Assembly: GCA_023413895.1 (NCBI GenBank)
Contig: JAEZOU010000092.1
Coordinates: 1 to 15,814, forward strand
Source: Bacteroidota bacterium
Lineage (GTDB): Bacteria > Bacteroidota > Bacteroidia > Bacteroidales > WCHB1-69
DNA: 15,814 nt
Reading direction: 5' to 3'
Shown here: positions 9,201 to 15,626 of the stretch, piece by piece
Numbering within the stretch: the stretch's first letter is position 1
How the letters are laid out: every line of letters begins with the position of its first letter
Position numbers and translations under genes: made by a program
Notes under the pieces: model-generated
Seen by the model: the letters and a program-made list of their open reading frames with translations, nothing else
Told to the model about the DNA's origin: nothing
Databases searched by the model: none

Positions 9201-12200
9201 TTGACCTATCTTATCAAACCTACGGATGAAATTCATGCTCAATATCCAACATTATTAACGGCAACTCAATATTCATTCTATGATGCAGAAGATGCTACAA
9301 CTGCATTTGCAACAAACCAAACAAACTATACAACTCCTCAATTGTATGATTCTTACACTTGTTGGATTTCAGCAAGAACTCCAACTTCACCAAACTGTAT
9401 ATCTAAGAGAATGAAGTTTGTGATTGATGTTGCTGTTCCTAATTATGATATTAAAACAAATGCATTAGTATCACCAGTAAACTATGAATGTGGTGTTATG
9501 AATCCTAATTTGGTGGTGAATATCAATAATACTTGGCGTGCAATTCCAACAGAACAATTCCGTTTGGTGGCTAACTTTACAGATGGTACTACAGTTACTC
9601 AAAACCACGTTATTACCAATACTTTTGATTCAATTACTGATGTTGCTAATCCTCCAACAGAAAATATCACTTTCACATCTCCAATTACTTTAGGTTCAAC
9701 AACTACAAATCATGTGTATGATTATGTTATTTATTCAGAACCGATAACAATGCAAAATCCTTATCGCAATAATGATACTATTTCAGGTACATTGATGGTT
9801 CCAGCAAATCCTGTTGCTCCTGCAAATATTACATTAAATGCACAATATGGACAAGAATATACAATTACTCCTAATGCAGCTCCTCTTAATATCTTTACTT
9901 TCTACGACGCAACGGGAACGACTGTTTTAGGAGAAGGTCCATCTTATACAACGCCTGAAATTTATGCAGCAGAAACTTATAAATATTCAGGAAGAATTAA
10001 TGATCCACGTTTTAAAGAGGAGATAACCTTGGGAACAGGAACTACCGCAGGTGCATATCCATTTGTGTTTACACAACCTGAATCTCAAGGTATTGTGTTG
10101 TACAAAGCTGAGCAATTGGGCGGTTCTGAAGGTTATATTGATACAATTTCTATTTATGTAAACAACAATACAACGAATGGTTCTTTCCCTTGTAAGTTCT
10201 ATTTGAAGAACTCTACACTTACAGCTTTAACGGCAGGGCAACGGAATTGGAATACTGAAATTAATGGTGCAACCTTAATTTTTGATGGAGAACCCGTATT
10301 TGACCAAGGTTGGTTGAAAATCCCTATTATGGGAGGTTTCCATTATGATGGAGATGCATTGTTATTGCTCACTTCTCATAGTTGTAATGGAGAAAATAGT
10401 GTAGCTGCGCTTAATATTACCCCTCCTGCATTTAGATATACGAATACCCCAGGAACTGTTTTGTATCATGGTGGTGTAGCGTCAACAGGTAATATGCAGT
10501 TTAACTTGACTAATCAAAGATTGAATACTAAGTTCAGTTTCAACTACACTTGTCCTTCCCCACAAGGAACTATTACATTAAATACTAACGCTCCTGCATC
10601 AGACTTGAGCCTCGAAGATATTATTGCTCCAACATCTCCTCAAGTTAACTACCCTACGAACCAACAAGTAACTGTAAAGATTAAAAACTTTGGTACAACT
10701 CCTGCAAGTGGATTTACTGTAGGTTACAAGTTTGATAATAATGCTCCAGTAGAACAAGCATTCTCAGGAAGTATCGCAAGTGGTGCTACTAACAACTTTA
10801 CATTTACAACTCCTGTTGACTTGTCAAGTGTTTACTTTGCAAAGAACTTCACTGCTTATGTTCGTATGAATAGTGATAATAATCATTTGAACGATACAAT
10901 TCATTTGACCTTAAGTTGCCCAGATCCTTGTGCACCAATTACCACAATTGGAGCAAATAATGCTACTAATGCACATATCTCAAATGTTACCTTTGCAGGT
11001 ATCAACAATGTTTCTCCAGTTCCCCCAATCTTGAATCATGCTCCTGCTGCTGGCGAAGGTCAATATACAGACTTTACGCAAACTGTAGCACCTGCTCAAG
11101 TGGTTCAAGGACAAAGTTTCCCAATTTCTATTACCAACTCATTTACAGGAGGTAATGGTGCTGCATTATGGAAATATGTATATATCGATTTGAATCGAAA
11201 TAATGAGTGGGAATCTAATGAATTGGTGTTCTCTGCAACCAATGTTACGGCTCCATCTCCAATTAACCATGCGCCAGCTACTACTTTAGGATCTGTTGCA
11301 ATTCCTCAAAATGCATCTGCAGGTATAACTCGTATGCGTGTAATCTGTTCTCAGTCTGCATTGAATACTAACCCAACGAATAATCTATTCCCACCATGTG
11401 CTGTTTATCAATATGGTGAAACCGAAGATTATGCTGTTAATATCTCTGTTCCGTATGGTGTTGACCCAGGTATTGCTACAATATTGCATCCGAGTGGACA
11501 AATCTGTTCCGATAATGCAGGTAAGATTCGTGTTTCTGTAATGAATTATGCTAGTGATCCTCTTCAGTTATCACCAGATAATATGATTACTTTAACAGCT
11601 ACGATTACAGGTGCTGTTCCTGGTACATATACAACTTCTGTTGCGGCTGGAACTATTGCTCCTTGGAGTTCTATGGAAGTGGTAATTCCTAATGTGAATT
11701 TTGGAACAAATGGCTCTTATGAAGTTACTGTTACTTTAGATTATGCAGGTGATGCTTTCATAACCAATAACGAAGCACACGCTTCTGCAACCGTTAACTC
11801 AACACAGGTTTATAACTTACCAAGATCTATTGACTTTGATGGAGGTGGCGATGCTTTGACTTATACAGAAGGCGATCTATTCCCATCATTCTGGACTTCT
11901 GATTACGCAGGAAATGCTAACTTTATCTGGACTATCAAAGCTGGACAATCTGAAAACTTCCCGAATGCAGGTCCAAGCCATGACCATACAATGAATAATA
12001 CGTCATTCCAAAATTTAGGTCAATATGCAATCGTTTCAGGGCCAAACTCTGTGAACGCTGCAGCAGTGGCAACTTTGACAACCTCTTGTATGAACTTGCA
12101 CTATTCTAATGGTTACCCAAGTGCAATTACTTATTGGGAACACGTTTATGGTAAAAATGCAAATTCTAGTATCAAGATGTTTGTAGAAGTAGGTTCTGGT

Positions 12201-13022
12201 AACCACTTTGTTGTAATGGATTCTATTACAACTAGAACACATACCGACACTAATCAATCATTCTTGAAAAGAGAGATTGTTACCCTTGACGTTGATGAAA
12301 ATGCACAAATTAGATTCCGTGTAACAGGTCACTCTGGTATGATTGATGCTGCTATTGATGATTTGGGTATCGATTTTGGAAAGCCAGATGTAGGTGTTGA
12401 TGAATTTATTTACCCACAAGATGTAATTGTTAATCCAGATGCAGATTGCTTGGTTAAGAATGATACCGTACATCCACAAATCAGAATTAAGAACTATGGA
12501 TCTACGCCCGTTCGTAATTTCGTGATTAGATGTCGTGGAGGTATTGGTGCCGATTTCCAAATTGTTGAAGAAAACTGGTCAGGATATCTCGAACCAGGTC
12601 AATCTATTGAATATACATTTGTTAATGGTATTGTGGTTGATAGATATAATTTCTATGAATTCCAAGCGAGAACTGTTGCTGATTTAGATGAAAATACTGA
12701 TAACGACCTTAAAACTATTGCTGCTTGTGCTGTAGTTGATGTTCCTGATTATTTAATGGAAGATGGAATTATTTTAGGTCAAAATATGCCTAATCCAGCA
12801 ATTGAGTCAACAGTAATTCCTTACTATATGTCAGAAGCAGGTGATGGTTTATTCCAAATTCATACTGCCGATGGACAACTATTGTTTGAAGAATCTATCT
12901 ACTTTGAGCAAGGAGAAGGAACAATTCAAGTAAATACAGCAAATTATGCTGCAGGTACTTATTTTTATACAATCATTGTTAATGATAAGAAGTTGACCAA
13001 GAAGATGATTATCAGTAAATAA
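3213..13022 (+). CDS. Giant T9SS-exported multidomain surface protein (adhesin-like)
   Basis: The product is 3,269 aa. I place the start at 3213, not at the first in-frame ATG (3096), because MKKLLFFAAVILSPVFAIAQ is a clear signal peptide and the -7 box lies between the two ATGs. Approximate domains: signal 1-19; MAM/jelly-roll-like 20-230; Ig-like 232-460; parallel beta-helix 465-908; CARDB-like 915-1029; second MAM-like 1031-1207; CARDB 1209-1311; jelly-roll-like 1312-1465; CARDB 1467-1575; Ig 1577-1655; module A 1660-1838; CARDB plus Ig 1845-2077; CARDB plus Ig 2078-2271; module B 2272-2443; CARDB 2450-2568; GEVED 2569-2740 (YGETEDY at 2734); CARDB 2741-2863; third MAM-like 2865-3056; CARDB 3058-3178; T9SS sorting domain about 3183-3269. 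No catalytic motif was recognised. The mix of beta-sandwich and beta-helix folds suggests adhesion or glycan binding at the cell surface. It is monocistronic, with its own promoter and terminator. Export is well supported; the ligand is unknown. Confidence 0.88.
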   Translation: MKKLLFFAAVILSPVFAIAQVQQCADTIILLNETFDGSVSMTSTNATSPNGDWVWESGLAVSGTHAAHAAIPNVGNRSRLVSPQIAMDANYSIYYLSFDHICKVHVVDYAAIWYRYTIGTTPTGDPMWSTYKKMTFAHNSSFYYGSSSNITGGYFNDASYPTWTSSNSAAVPNNTWWKHELIDISSFFTGSNYAGGDGQYFQILFEVQHPESLPTDACAGWYIDNIILTASTGELAPPEITLQAPLVVGQNANVTNKIGPYQIKAGITDNTPAGVVVDSIKFYYTVNGGPRIYVDKEQVGANTNNWSWIIPEQCYGNVVRYNIEAQDVYCNKASLDTMFQPRFTYTNLSSNAVDLVDFYDQPYALITNNPTPVKVIIQNKSNSVMTSAVFNWTLNGVAQPAYTWNSATDFHPTNDFCLDFLDTVTIGTYLPIRGYDTIEVCISTRNGSVNTSNSDCDEFVLFACDSIMQGTYTIGSPQADFTTLADFYASIDNCGIGGPVVAKLYPGTYSGFSFTQPFPGQSAVNTVTFESFSGNAADVIIEDANTAASTVTGAITLNGVSNLIFNKLTLKGKENGTWSRGVCFTGKSCSNITISNCIINIADPTNYTNIAYAGVVRPTAATDNPGDANIRIVGNTITGGNFGVHFLGTNARRNGLTNVDNNTITTIYRGVYSSYTDISTIEKNTLTQKGTYTQYTGLHIERSNNSVSYSKNHISATHPNCGIYLSTVANAATSGVLVSNNEIILKVDDANIYGIQNITSNNINYINNSVRLYSAGSISGISACYYHTSGTPILIKNNIFSNESMSVTNQNFPIYLAAIPAALNSDYNAYYSGNGPIGFATVARNTLTEWQYALPNQEVNTITNQPNFTAPTTNLALTNYTGFECPVHPSVTTNIEDQTRTGEITYRGAYSAVVPQNNVAITEMVSPINGACPEASYNVTVRVYNLGGNTINFAATPATIVTTSTGGLTLSETFNLNTGSLAPLSYTDVTVITNLVIPYNSPINFNFVINYTGDNILDNNTLQDNFVLDVIAPLYDEDFSGTPSPAWTIEQVSGAGNWTFQSGASTNPDIAPQFGTGRLFFNSKNFSNTTISRAIMPVANLSGGGNGTPIMEIWFAHDNYQISKADGIKLYISTNNGTSWTELIPQGQNISLIKRGVNTYTTPDWAKYTYDLSNYSNQSCALFAIEGISKAGNNVNIDRVRLRMLPNNDCAVSTIYTTSQRPTAVETSPKVKAVITNEGMNAQTNVQVTLTVTGANTYSETITIPSIAYNSETTITFQGSHLANNGTNNVQVSVQADDYAANDTKSVILTTTNDYVAYADTSSTLVTFGSINENLKIVARYPVNETVIATAVRFYPTNSVEAVGKRVLGFIANSAGEIITTSDTLTIAANHVNSWVNLPINNFALTNLSDAVYAGIELVDPGIYMTAQAEAPIRDSAYYYLDGDNYEPQAIGRFMIGATLETPITNEFAILSLLSPISDCDLEQEPITIKITNNGSQEIAAGTTLYYQIDNNSVVTETIPEAIPSHQVRTFSFTNHYDFTNNLVGVDVNYNVKVWVNHLPADRIYFNDTISEVIVSRGKSNLPTVQSPVNVSYSTQATLTANYPPQIPAGTGVFQWFTRQNGEWYGPLYEGPGPYVTDDLIFFDTTYYVCVAPGQVYTPQVGTGNTNSSHPFLFSNGYSRGRILYLQSELGGYGEISKISINVAAAATGVNGIPIKIYIKETELTQLPTGVATWAQNWEDEIADATLIFDEQHFFNETGWFTIQLPTPFKYTSGNIMILTESNCGTTNCSACSGTTTYPTFKCTSSPGKVQYKSANNTPTFTGNSTASANRWNMKFSIADIECASERIPVQLHVPNIPTYDVQTVELVHPIPNPGATTQCALGNEHIVVKYKNLLNTTIPAGTVLAKAKFGNDWITHLIMDSFAPLEVKEVVFTQTYDFSTPQNNTQPNRTINFIVTSDCPNEVNVYRGNDTISGTITSTRTTQLPDSLHVTGDFTLTYLIKPTDEIHAQYPTLLTATQYSFYDAEDATTAFATNQTNYTTPQLYDSYTCWISARTPTSPNCISKRMKFVIDVAVPNYDIKTNALVSPVNYECGVMNPNLVVNINNTWRAIPTEQFRLVANFTDGTTVTQNHVITNTFDSITDVANPPTENITFTSPITLGSTTTNHVYDYVIYSEPITMQNPYRNNDTISGTLMVPANPVAPANITLNAQYGQEYTITPNAAPLNIFTFYDATGTTVLGEGPSYTTPEIYAAETYKYSGRINDPRFKEEITLGTGTTAGAYPFVFTQPESQGIVLYKAEQLGGSEGYIDTISIYVNNNTTNGSFPCKFYLKNSTLTALTAGQRNWNTEINGATLIFDGEPVFDQGWLKIPIMGGFHYDGDALLLLTSHSCNGENSVAALNITPPAFRYTNTPGTVLYHGGVASTGNMQFNLTNQRLNTKFSFNYTCPSPQGTITLNTNAPASDLSLEDIIAPTSPQVNYPTNQQVTVKIKNFGTTPASGFTVGYKFDNNAPVEQAFSGSIASGATNNFTFTTPVDLSSVYFAKNFTAYVRMNSDNNHLNDTIHLTLSCPDPCAPITTIGANNATNAHISNVTFAGINNVSPVPPILNHAPAAGEGQYTDFTQTVAPAQVVQGQSFPISITNSFTGGNGAALWKYVYIDLNRNNEWESNELVFSATNVTAPSPINHAPATTLGSVAIPQNASAGITRMRVICSQSALNTNPTNNLFPPCAVYQYGETEDYAVNISVPYGVDPGIATILHPSGQICSDNAGKIRVSVMNYASDPLQLSPDNMITLTATITGAVPGTYTTSVAAGTIAPWSSMEVVIPNVNFGTNGSYEVTVTLDYAGDAFITNNEAHASATVNSTQVYNLPRSIDFDGGGDALTYTEGDLFPSFWTSDYAGNANFIWTIKAGQSENFPNAGPSHDHTMNNTSFQNLGQYAIVSGPNSVNAAAVATLTTSCMNLHYSNGYPSAITYWEHVYGKNANSSIKMFVEVGSGNHFVVMDSITTRTHTDTNQSFLKREIVTLDVDENAQIRFRVTGHSGMIDAAIDDLGIDFGKPDVGVDEFIYPQDVIVNPDADCLVKNDTVHPQIRIKNYGSTPVRNFVIRCRGGIGADFQIVEENWSGYLEPGQSIEYTFVNGIVVDRYNFYEFQARTVADLDENTDNDLKTIAACAVVDVPDYLMEDGIILGQNMPNPAIESTVIPYYMSEAGDGLFQIHTADGQLLFEESIYFEQGEGTIQVNTANYAAGTYFYTIIVNDKKLTKKMIISK
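4605..5936 (+). other. Parallel beta-helix domain of the giant protein
   Basis: Residues about 465-908 open with GTYTIGSPQADFTTLADFYA and VAKLYPGTYSG, the usual entry of Bacteroidetes right-handed beta-helices. Repeated coils follow, such as NITISNCIINI, IRIVGNTITGGNFGVHF, NNTITTIYRGVYSS, VLVSNNEIIL and ILIKNNIFSN, with Asn ladders. This fold is shared by pectate lyases and many adhesins. I see no conserved catalytic Lys/Arg/Asp set, so enzymatic activity is not claimed. Confidence 0.7.
8193..8726 (+). repeat. Protein module A (duplicated unit, copy 1)
   Basis: Residues about 1661-1838 start VGTGNTNSSHPF and end RWNMKFSI. They match module B in order and spacing: GTG.T....PF.F, (R/Q)G..LY...(E/Q)LGG, I..ISI.V, K.Y.K...LT.L, (D/G)ATLIFD, GW..I, P.F(K/R)(C/Y)T..PG.V.Y and (W/L)N.KFS. 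This opening is common in secreted Bacteroidales proteins and is probably a jelly-roll-like domain of unknown ligand. Confidence 0.75.
9119..9136 (+). repeat. 18-bp exact direct repeat inside the giant gene, copy 1
   Basis: TAATGATACTATTTCAGG occurs here and again 651 bp (217 codons) downstream in the same frame. It encodes the NDTISG end of a CARDB-like domain. The exact nucleotide match inside a diverged protein repeat suggests tandem domain duplication or local gene conversion. Confidence 0.75.
9770..9787 (+). repeat. 18-bp exact direct repeat inside the giant gene, copy 2
   Basis: This is the second TAATGATACTATTTCAGG, encoding NDTISG at residue 2187. Related but diverged forms, AACGATACTATTAGC at 7911 and AACGATACAATTCAT at 10890, mark the same domain edge in the neighbouring repeats. 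Confidence 0.75.
10029..10541 (+). repeat. Protein module B (duplicated unit, copy 2)
   Basis: Residues about 2273-2443 start LGTGTTAGAYPF and end RLNTKFSF. By eye roughly a third of positions are identical to module A, with small gaps. Divergence is large enough that the duplication is old, or the two copies were recruited separately. Confidence 0.75.
12759..13019 (+). other. T9SS C-terminal sorting domain (type A) of the giant protein
   Basis: Residues about 3183-3269 hold the three hallmarks of a type A sorting domain: GQNMPNPAIESTVIPYYM, then a GLFQIHTADGQLLFE strand pair, then AAGTYFYTIIVND and a final KKLTKKMIISK. In known T9SS species this domain is recognised at the outer membrane, cleaved by the sortase PorU, and replaced by anionic lipopolysaccharide or released. 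None of the T9SS machinery genes lie in this window. Confidence 0.9.
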
Positions 13023-13041
13023 TGCAACTGATTTTAGTTAT

Positions 13042-13068
13042 AGGGCTGTCTTCGGGCAGCCCTTTTTT
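13042..13068 (+). terminator. Strong intrinsic terminator of the giant gene
   Basis: AGGGCTGTC and GGCAGCCCT pair over 9 bp (one G-T wobble) around a TTCG tetraloop closed by C-G, the very stable cUUCGg loop. The run of six T at 13063-13068 completes it. It begins 20 bases after the TAA stop. Confidence 0.93.
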
Positions 13069-13092
13069 GTTCTTTCAACTTCATGTGTGCGT

Positions 13093-13277
13093 TTGCCGGT
13101 TTGCGCAAGGGATAGAAGCGGTTATGAGCGCCGGTTGAGGTGTTTGGAATATGGAATTAAAAGCTTTGATTTTAGATTTGGGAAGATCTTAAAGCGAAAG
13201 ATAGAGGCGCGAAATTTGAGCGGATAGCCCGACGGCGAGTGCATGGCTTCGTGCGGTGGAGAAGAGCCGATGCGCCC
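13093..13277 (+). ncRNA. Candidate structured RNA, Flavo-1-like
   Basis: This stretch of about 185 bases between two terminators is distinctly richer in G and C than the flanks and encodes nothing credible. It contains GCGCAAGGGATAGAAGCGG at 13103-13121 and AGCGGATAGCCCGACGG near 13219-13235. These are landmarks I associate with the Flavo-1 RNA motif of Bacteroidetes, whose function is unknown. GGG of the first and CCC of the second could pair, closing purine-rich GATAG bulges. An inner hairpin is possible at 13163-13195 (GCTTT with AAAGC, TTAGAT with ATCTTAA). The motif name comes from memory, and strand and ends are approximate. It could instead be a 3' UTR element or a dispersed repeat. 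Confidence 0.5.
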
Positions 13278-13281
13278 AAAT

Positions 13282-13312
13282 AAAAAAACGACAACAGATA
13301 ATCTGCTGCCGT
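13282..13312 (-). terminator. Intrinsic terminator of the tRNA-Pro gene
   Basis: On the minus strand ACGGCAGCAGA pairs with TCTGTTGTCGT (two G-T wobbles) around a TTA loop, followed by seven T. It begins 4 bases after the tRNA discriminator base and so ends the tRNA transcript. It also shields the candidate RNA on the other side. Confidence 0.88.
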
Positions 13313-13316
13313 TTCG

Positions 13317-13390
13317 TCGGGGTGAGAAGACTCGAACTTCCGACCACTAGTACCCCATACTAGTACGCTAGCCAACTGCGCCACACCCCG
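13317..13390 (-). tRNA. tRNA-Pro (anticodon GGG)
   Basis: The minus strand folds into a full cloverleaf of 74 nt. The acceptor stem CGGGGTG/CACCCCG has 7 perfect pairs. The D stem is GCGC/GCGT with GG in the loop; the anticodon stem is CTAGT/ACTAG around ATGGGGT, giving GGG at positions 34-36; the T arm GGAAG/CTTCT encloses TTCGAGT. The C1-G72 first pair and A73 fit bacterial tRNA-Pro. CCA is not encoded, so it must be added after transcription. It reads proline codons CCC and CCU. It is a single-gene unit with its own promoter box and terminator. Confidence 0.95.
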
Positions 13391-13405
13391 TTGGTTTTGC
13401 GGGTG

Positions 13406-13413
13406 CAAAAATA
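13406..13413 (-). promoter_or_regulatory. -7 promoter box of tRNA-Pro
   Basis: On the minus strand this reads TATTTTTG followed by C, an exact TAnnTTTG box that ends 15 bases before the tRNA 5' end. Transcription would begin about 9 nt upstream of the mature end. No convincing -33 element is seen. Confidence 0.55.
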
Positions 13414-13457
13414 GGATTTTTTTTCGTAGTTTCAGTGGGAAAACGAATTTTTTTTTA

Positions 13458-13465
13458 TAAGTTTG
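13458..13465 (+). promoter_or_regulatory. -7 promoter box of the metallopeptidase operon
   Basis: TAAGTTTG followed by C matches TAnnTTTG exactly and lies 66 bases before the ATG at 13532, giving a leader of about 60 nt. It diverges from the tRNA-Pro box 44 bp away. A TTTC at 13430-13433 is the only faint -33 candidate. Confidence 0.5.
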
Positions 13466-13531
13466 CACACACCAAATTACATACGTTGAAATAAGTATAA
13501 ATAATTATAAATCAACAATCTATATTTTATT

Positions 13532-15616
13532 ATGAAAAAGGTTTTTTTACCGATTTTAATTTTAATGTTAACGAATTTTTCTTTAAGTGCAGGTATGAAT
13601 GGTAATTTTGTGTCAGCATCTTGTATTACATCCGTAAAAAATAGTTTAGTACGAAATTCAACTTTCTCTGCCAAACAGGTAGAACGTGGCGTTGAGCAAG
13701 CCGCTCAATTATGGACTGCAGAAGATGGAACACAAGAGGAGTTTGTCGCTTTCTGCCAAAACTATTTCTGTAAAGATAAGCAGGAAAAAGAGCAACTTTT
13801 TAATCGAATTGTATCTAATTTGGAGGTGATTTTTGGTCATGATAACCGTGTGACAATCGATCTTTTACGTCCGTTGCATGTAACAGGTTATGAAAGCACA
13901 AAAGTAGATGAGATTTTTGCAACTTATTCGACCAGCGCGCACTTTAACGAAGATATGTTTAAGAATAAAATCGCTTTCGTAATTGTGTTAAACTTTCCAT
14001 CTTTCACCTTGAAAGAGAAACAGTTGAATGGTCAGAATTGGAGCGAGTTAGAGTGGGGATATGTTCGTTTGGGAGATATGTTTGATTCTCGAGTAAATGC
14101 AGCCCATCAACAAAGAATTACAGATGCTACTTCTGCAGCTGATAACTATATTTCCAACTATAATATTCCAATGGGAATGTTGTTGGGTGATGGCTTTACT
14201 CATCCTTGGAGTAGTGATTTGAAGTTAATTTCCCATTGGGGATTGCGTGACGAGTTAAAAGCGTGTTACTCAGATCCGATTAATGGTTTGGCAAAACAGG
14301 AGTTGATATACCACACTATGCGTCATATTATTTACCAAGATATTCCGATGGAAGTTTTGGAAAATAATACTCGTTATGGTTGGTTTTCTCCATCTAATAA
14401 ATTGTATTTGAGTAAGATTGAAGTTGATATGCACCATCCAGAACCTAACAAAAGATATGAAGTACTTTTGGATGTTTTCAAGGCAATGAAAGAGGCAGAT
14501 GCTTCCTATCCAAATAATCCGACCTATATTTCTCGTAAATTTGATAAGGAGTATGAAATCTCTATGGAAGAGACGCAAGCTCTTTTTAACGAGTTGTTGT
14601 TATCGCCACAAGTGAAAGAGGTGGCAAAGCTAATTAGCAATCGTTTAGGTAGAAAATTGCAACCTTTTGATATTTGGTACGATGGTTTTAAGAGTCGTAG
14701 CAGCATCAGTCAGGAGGAGTTGGACCGAGTAACACTTTCTCGTTATCCAAGCAAAGAGGCATTTGAAAAGGATTTGGCAAACATTATGCGTAAGTTGGAA
14801 TTTAGCCAATCTACGATTGATATGGTATGCAGTCATATCACTGTAGATGCATCTGTAGGAGCGGGTCATGCTTGGGGTGCCACCATGAAGAGCGATAACT
14901 CGATGTTACGTACTCGAATTGGTGAAAATGGAATGGATTATAAAGGCTATAATATTGGTGTTCATGAGTTTGGACACAATGTAGAGCAAACCATCTCTTT
15001 GCACAATGTTCCTAATTATATGCTTGCTGGCGTGCCGAATACCGCATTTACGGAAGCACTTGCTTTCTTGTTTCAGGCTCGCGACCTTGAGCTTTTGGGC
15101 GTAACTACTCCTGATGCGAATACAGAATACCTTAACACTCTCGATATTTTCTGGGGTTGCTATGAGATAATGGGAGTTTCGATGGTGGATATGAAGGTTT
15201 GGGAATGGATGTATGCCAATCCTAATGCAGATGCATATCAGTTGAAAGATGCTGTAATTAGCATTGCTAAAGAGGTTTGGAATACCTATTATGCTCCTGT
15301 TTTCGGGGTGAAAGACCAAGCGATTTTGGCTATCTATTCTCACATGATTGATGCTCCTTTATATCTTTCTGCATATCCATTAGGTCATATTATCCACTTC
15401 CAGTTAGAAAACTATATGAAAGGCAAAAGCTTAGGTAAAGAGGCAGAACGTATGTTTGCTATTGGTCGTGTAACGCCTAATCTTTGGATGCAAAGAGCTG
15501 TTGGCGCAGATCTTTCTGTAAAACCATTGTTGGCAGAAACCACAGTTGCAGCGGAAAAAATAAAAGTTGCCGATGCGCAACAAAAGCGCGAACTTCAGCG
15601 TAAAAAGAGAAGATAA
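13532..15616 (+). CDS. Exported gluzincin zinc metallopeptidase (M3-like active site)
   Basis: The 694-aa protein begins with a signal peptide (MKKVFLPILILMLTNFSLSA, no lipobox), so it acts in the periplasm or outside the cell. The active site is HEFGH at 478-482: His478 and His482 should bind zinc and Glu479 act as general base. Glu508 in FTEALAF, 26 residues after His482, fits the third zinc ligand of the gluzincin clan; thimet oligopeptidase (family M3) has nearly the same spacing. Upstream, GRKLQPFDIWYDGF at 373 and GHAWGATM near 445 could line a substrate cleft. I know of no characterised orthologue, and placement in M3 is inference. There is no T9SS sorting domain; the C-terminus is a highly charged tail ending QKRELQRKKRR. 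AMP nucleosidase follows after 10 bases, probably in the same transcript. Substrates are likely peptides but unproven. Confidence 0.82.
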   Translation: MKKVFLPILILMLTNFSLSAGMNGNFVSASCITSVKNSLVRNSTFSAKQVERGVEQAAQLWTAEDGTQEEFVAFCQNYFCKDKQEKEQLFNRIVSNLEVIFGHDNRVTIDLLRPLHVTGYESTKVDEIFATYSTSAHFNEDMFKNKIAFVIVLNFPSFTLKEKQLNGQNWSELEWGYVRLGDMFDSRVNAAHQQRITDATSAADNYISNYNIPMGMLLGDGFTHPWSSDLKLISHWGLRDELKACYSDPINGLAKQELIYHTMRHIIYQDIPMEVLENNTRYGWFSPSNKLYLSKIEVDMHHPEPNKRYEVLLDVFKAMKEADASYPNNPTYISRKFDKEYEISMEETQALFNELLLSPQVKEVAKLISNRLGRKLQPFDIWYDGFKSRSSISQEELDRVTLSRYPSKEAFEKDLANIMRKLEFSQSTIDMVCSHITVDASVGAGHAWGATMKSDNSMLRTRIGENGMDYKGYNIGVHEFGHNVEQTISLHNVPNYMLAGVPNTAFTEALAFLFQARDLELLGVTTPDANTEYLNTLDIFWGCYEIMGVSMVDMKVWEWMYANPNADAYQLKDAVISIAKEVWNTYYAPVFGVKDQAILAIYSHMIDAPLYLSAYPLGHIIHFQLENYMKGKSLGKEAERMFAIGRVTPNLWMQRAVGADLSVKPLLAETTVAAEKIKVADAQQKRELQRKKRR

Positions 15617-15626
15617 AAACTGAAAT

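Noticed and set aside
13318..13389. tRNA ends drawn one base inward, starting GGGGTGT
   Set aside because: That register gives a T-T mismatch at the acceptor base; shifting by one gives seven perfect pairs and the C1-G72 expected of tRNA-Pro.
13172..13468. 98-codon minus-strand open frame over the tRNA
   Set aside because: It runs through tRNA-Pro, its terminator and the candidate RNA, so its amino acids simply reflect structured RNA sequence.
15550..15613. T9SS sorting domain at the end of the metallopeptidase
   Set aside because: The C-terminus is a charged helical tail without the PNP, GxY or final K-rich strand pattern that the giant protein shows.
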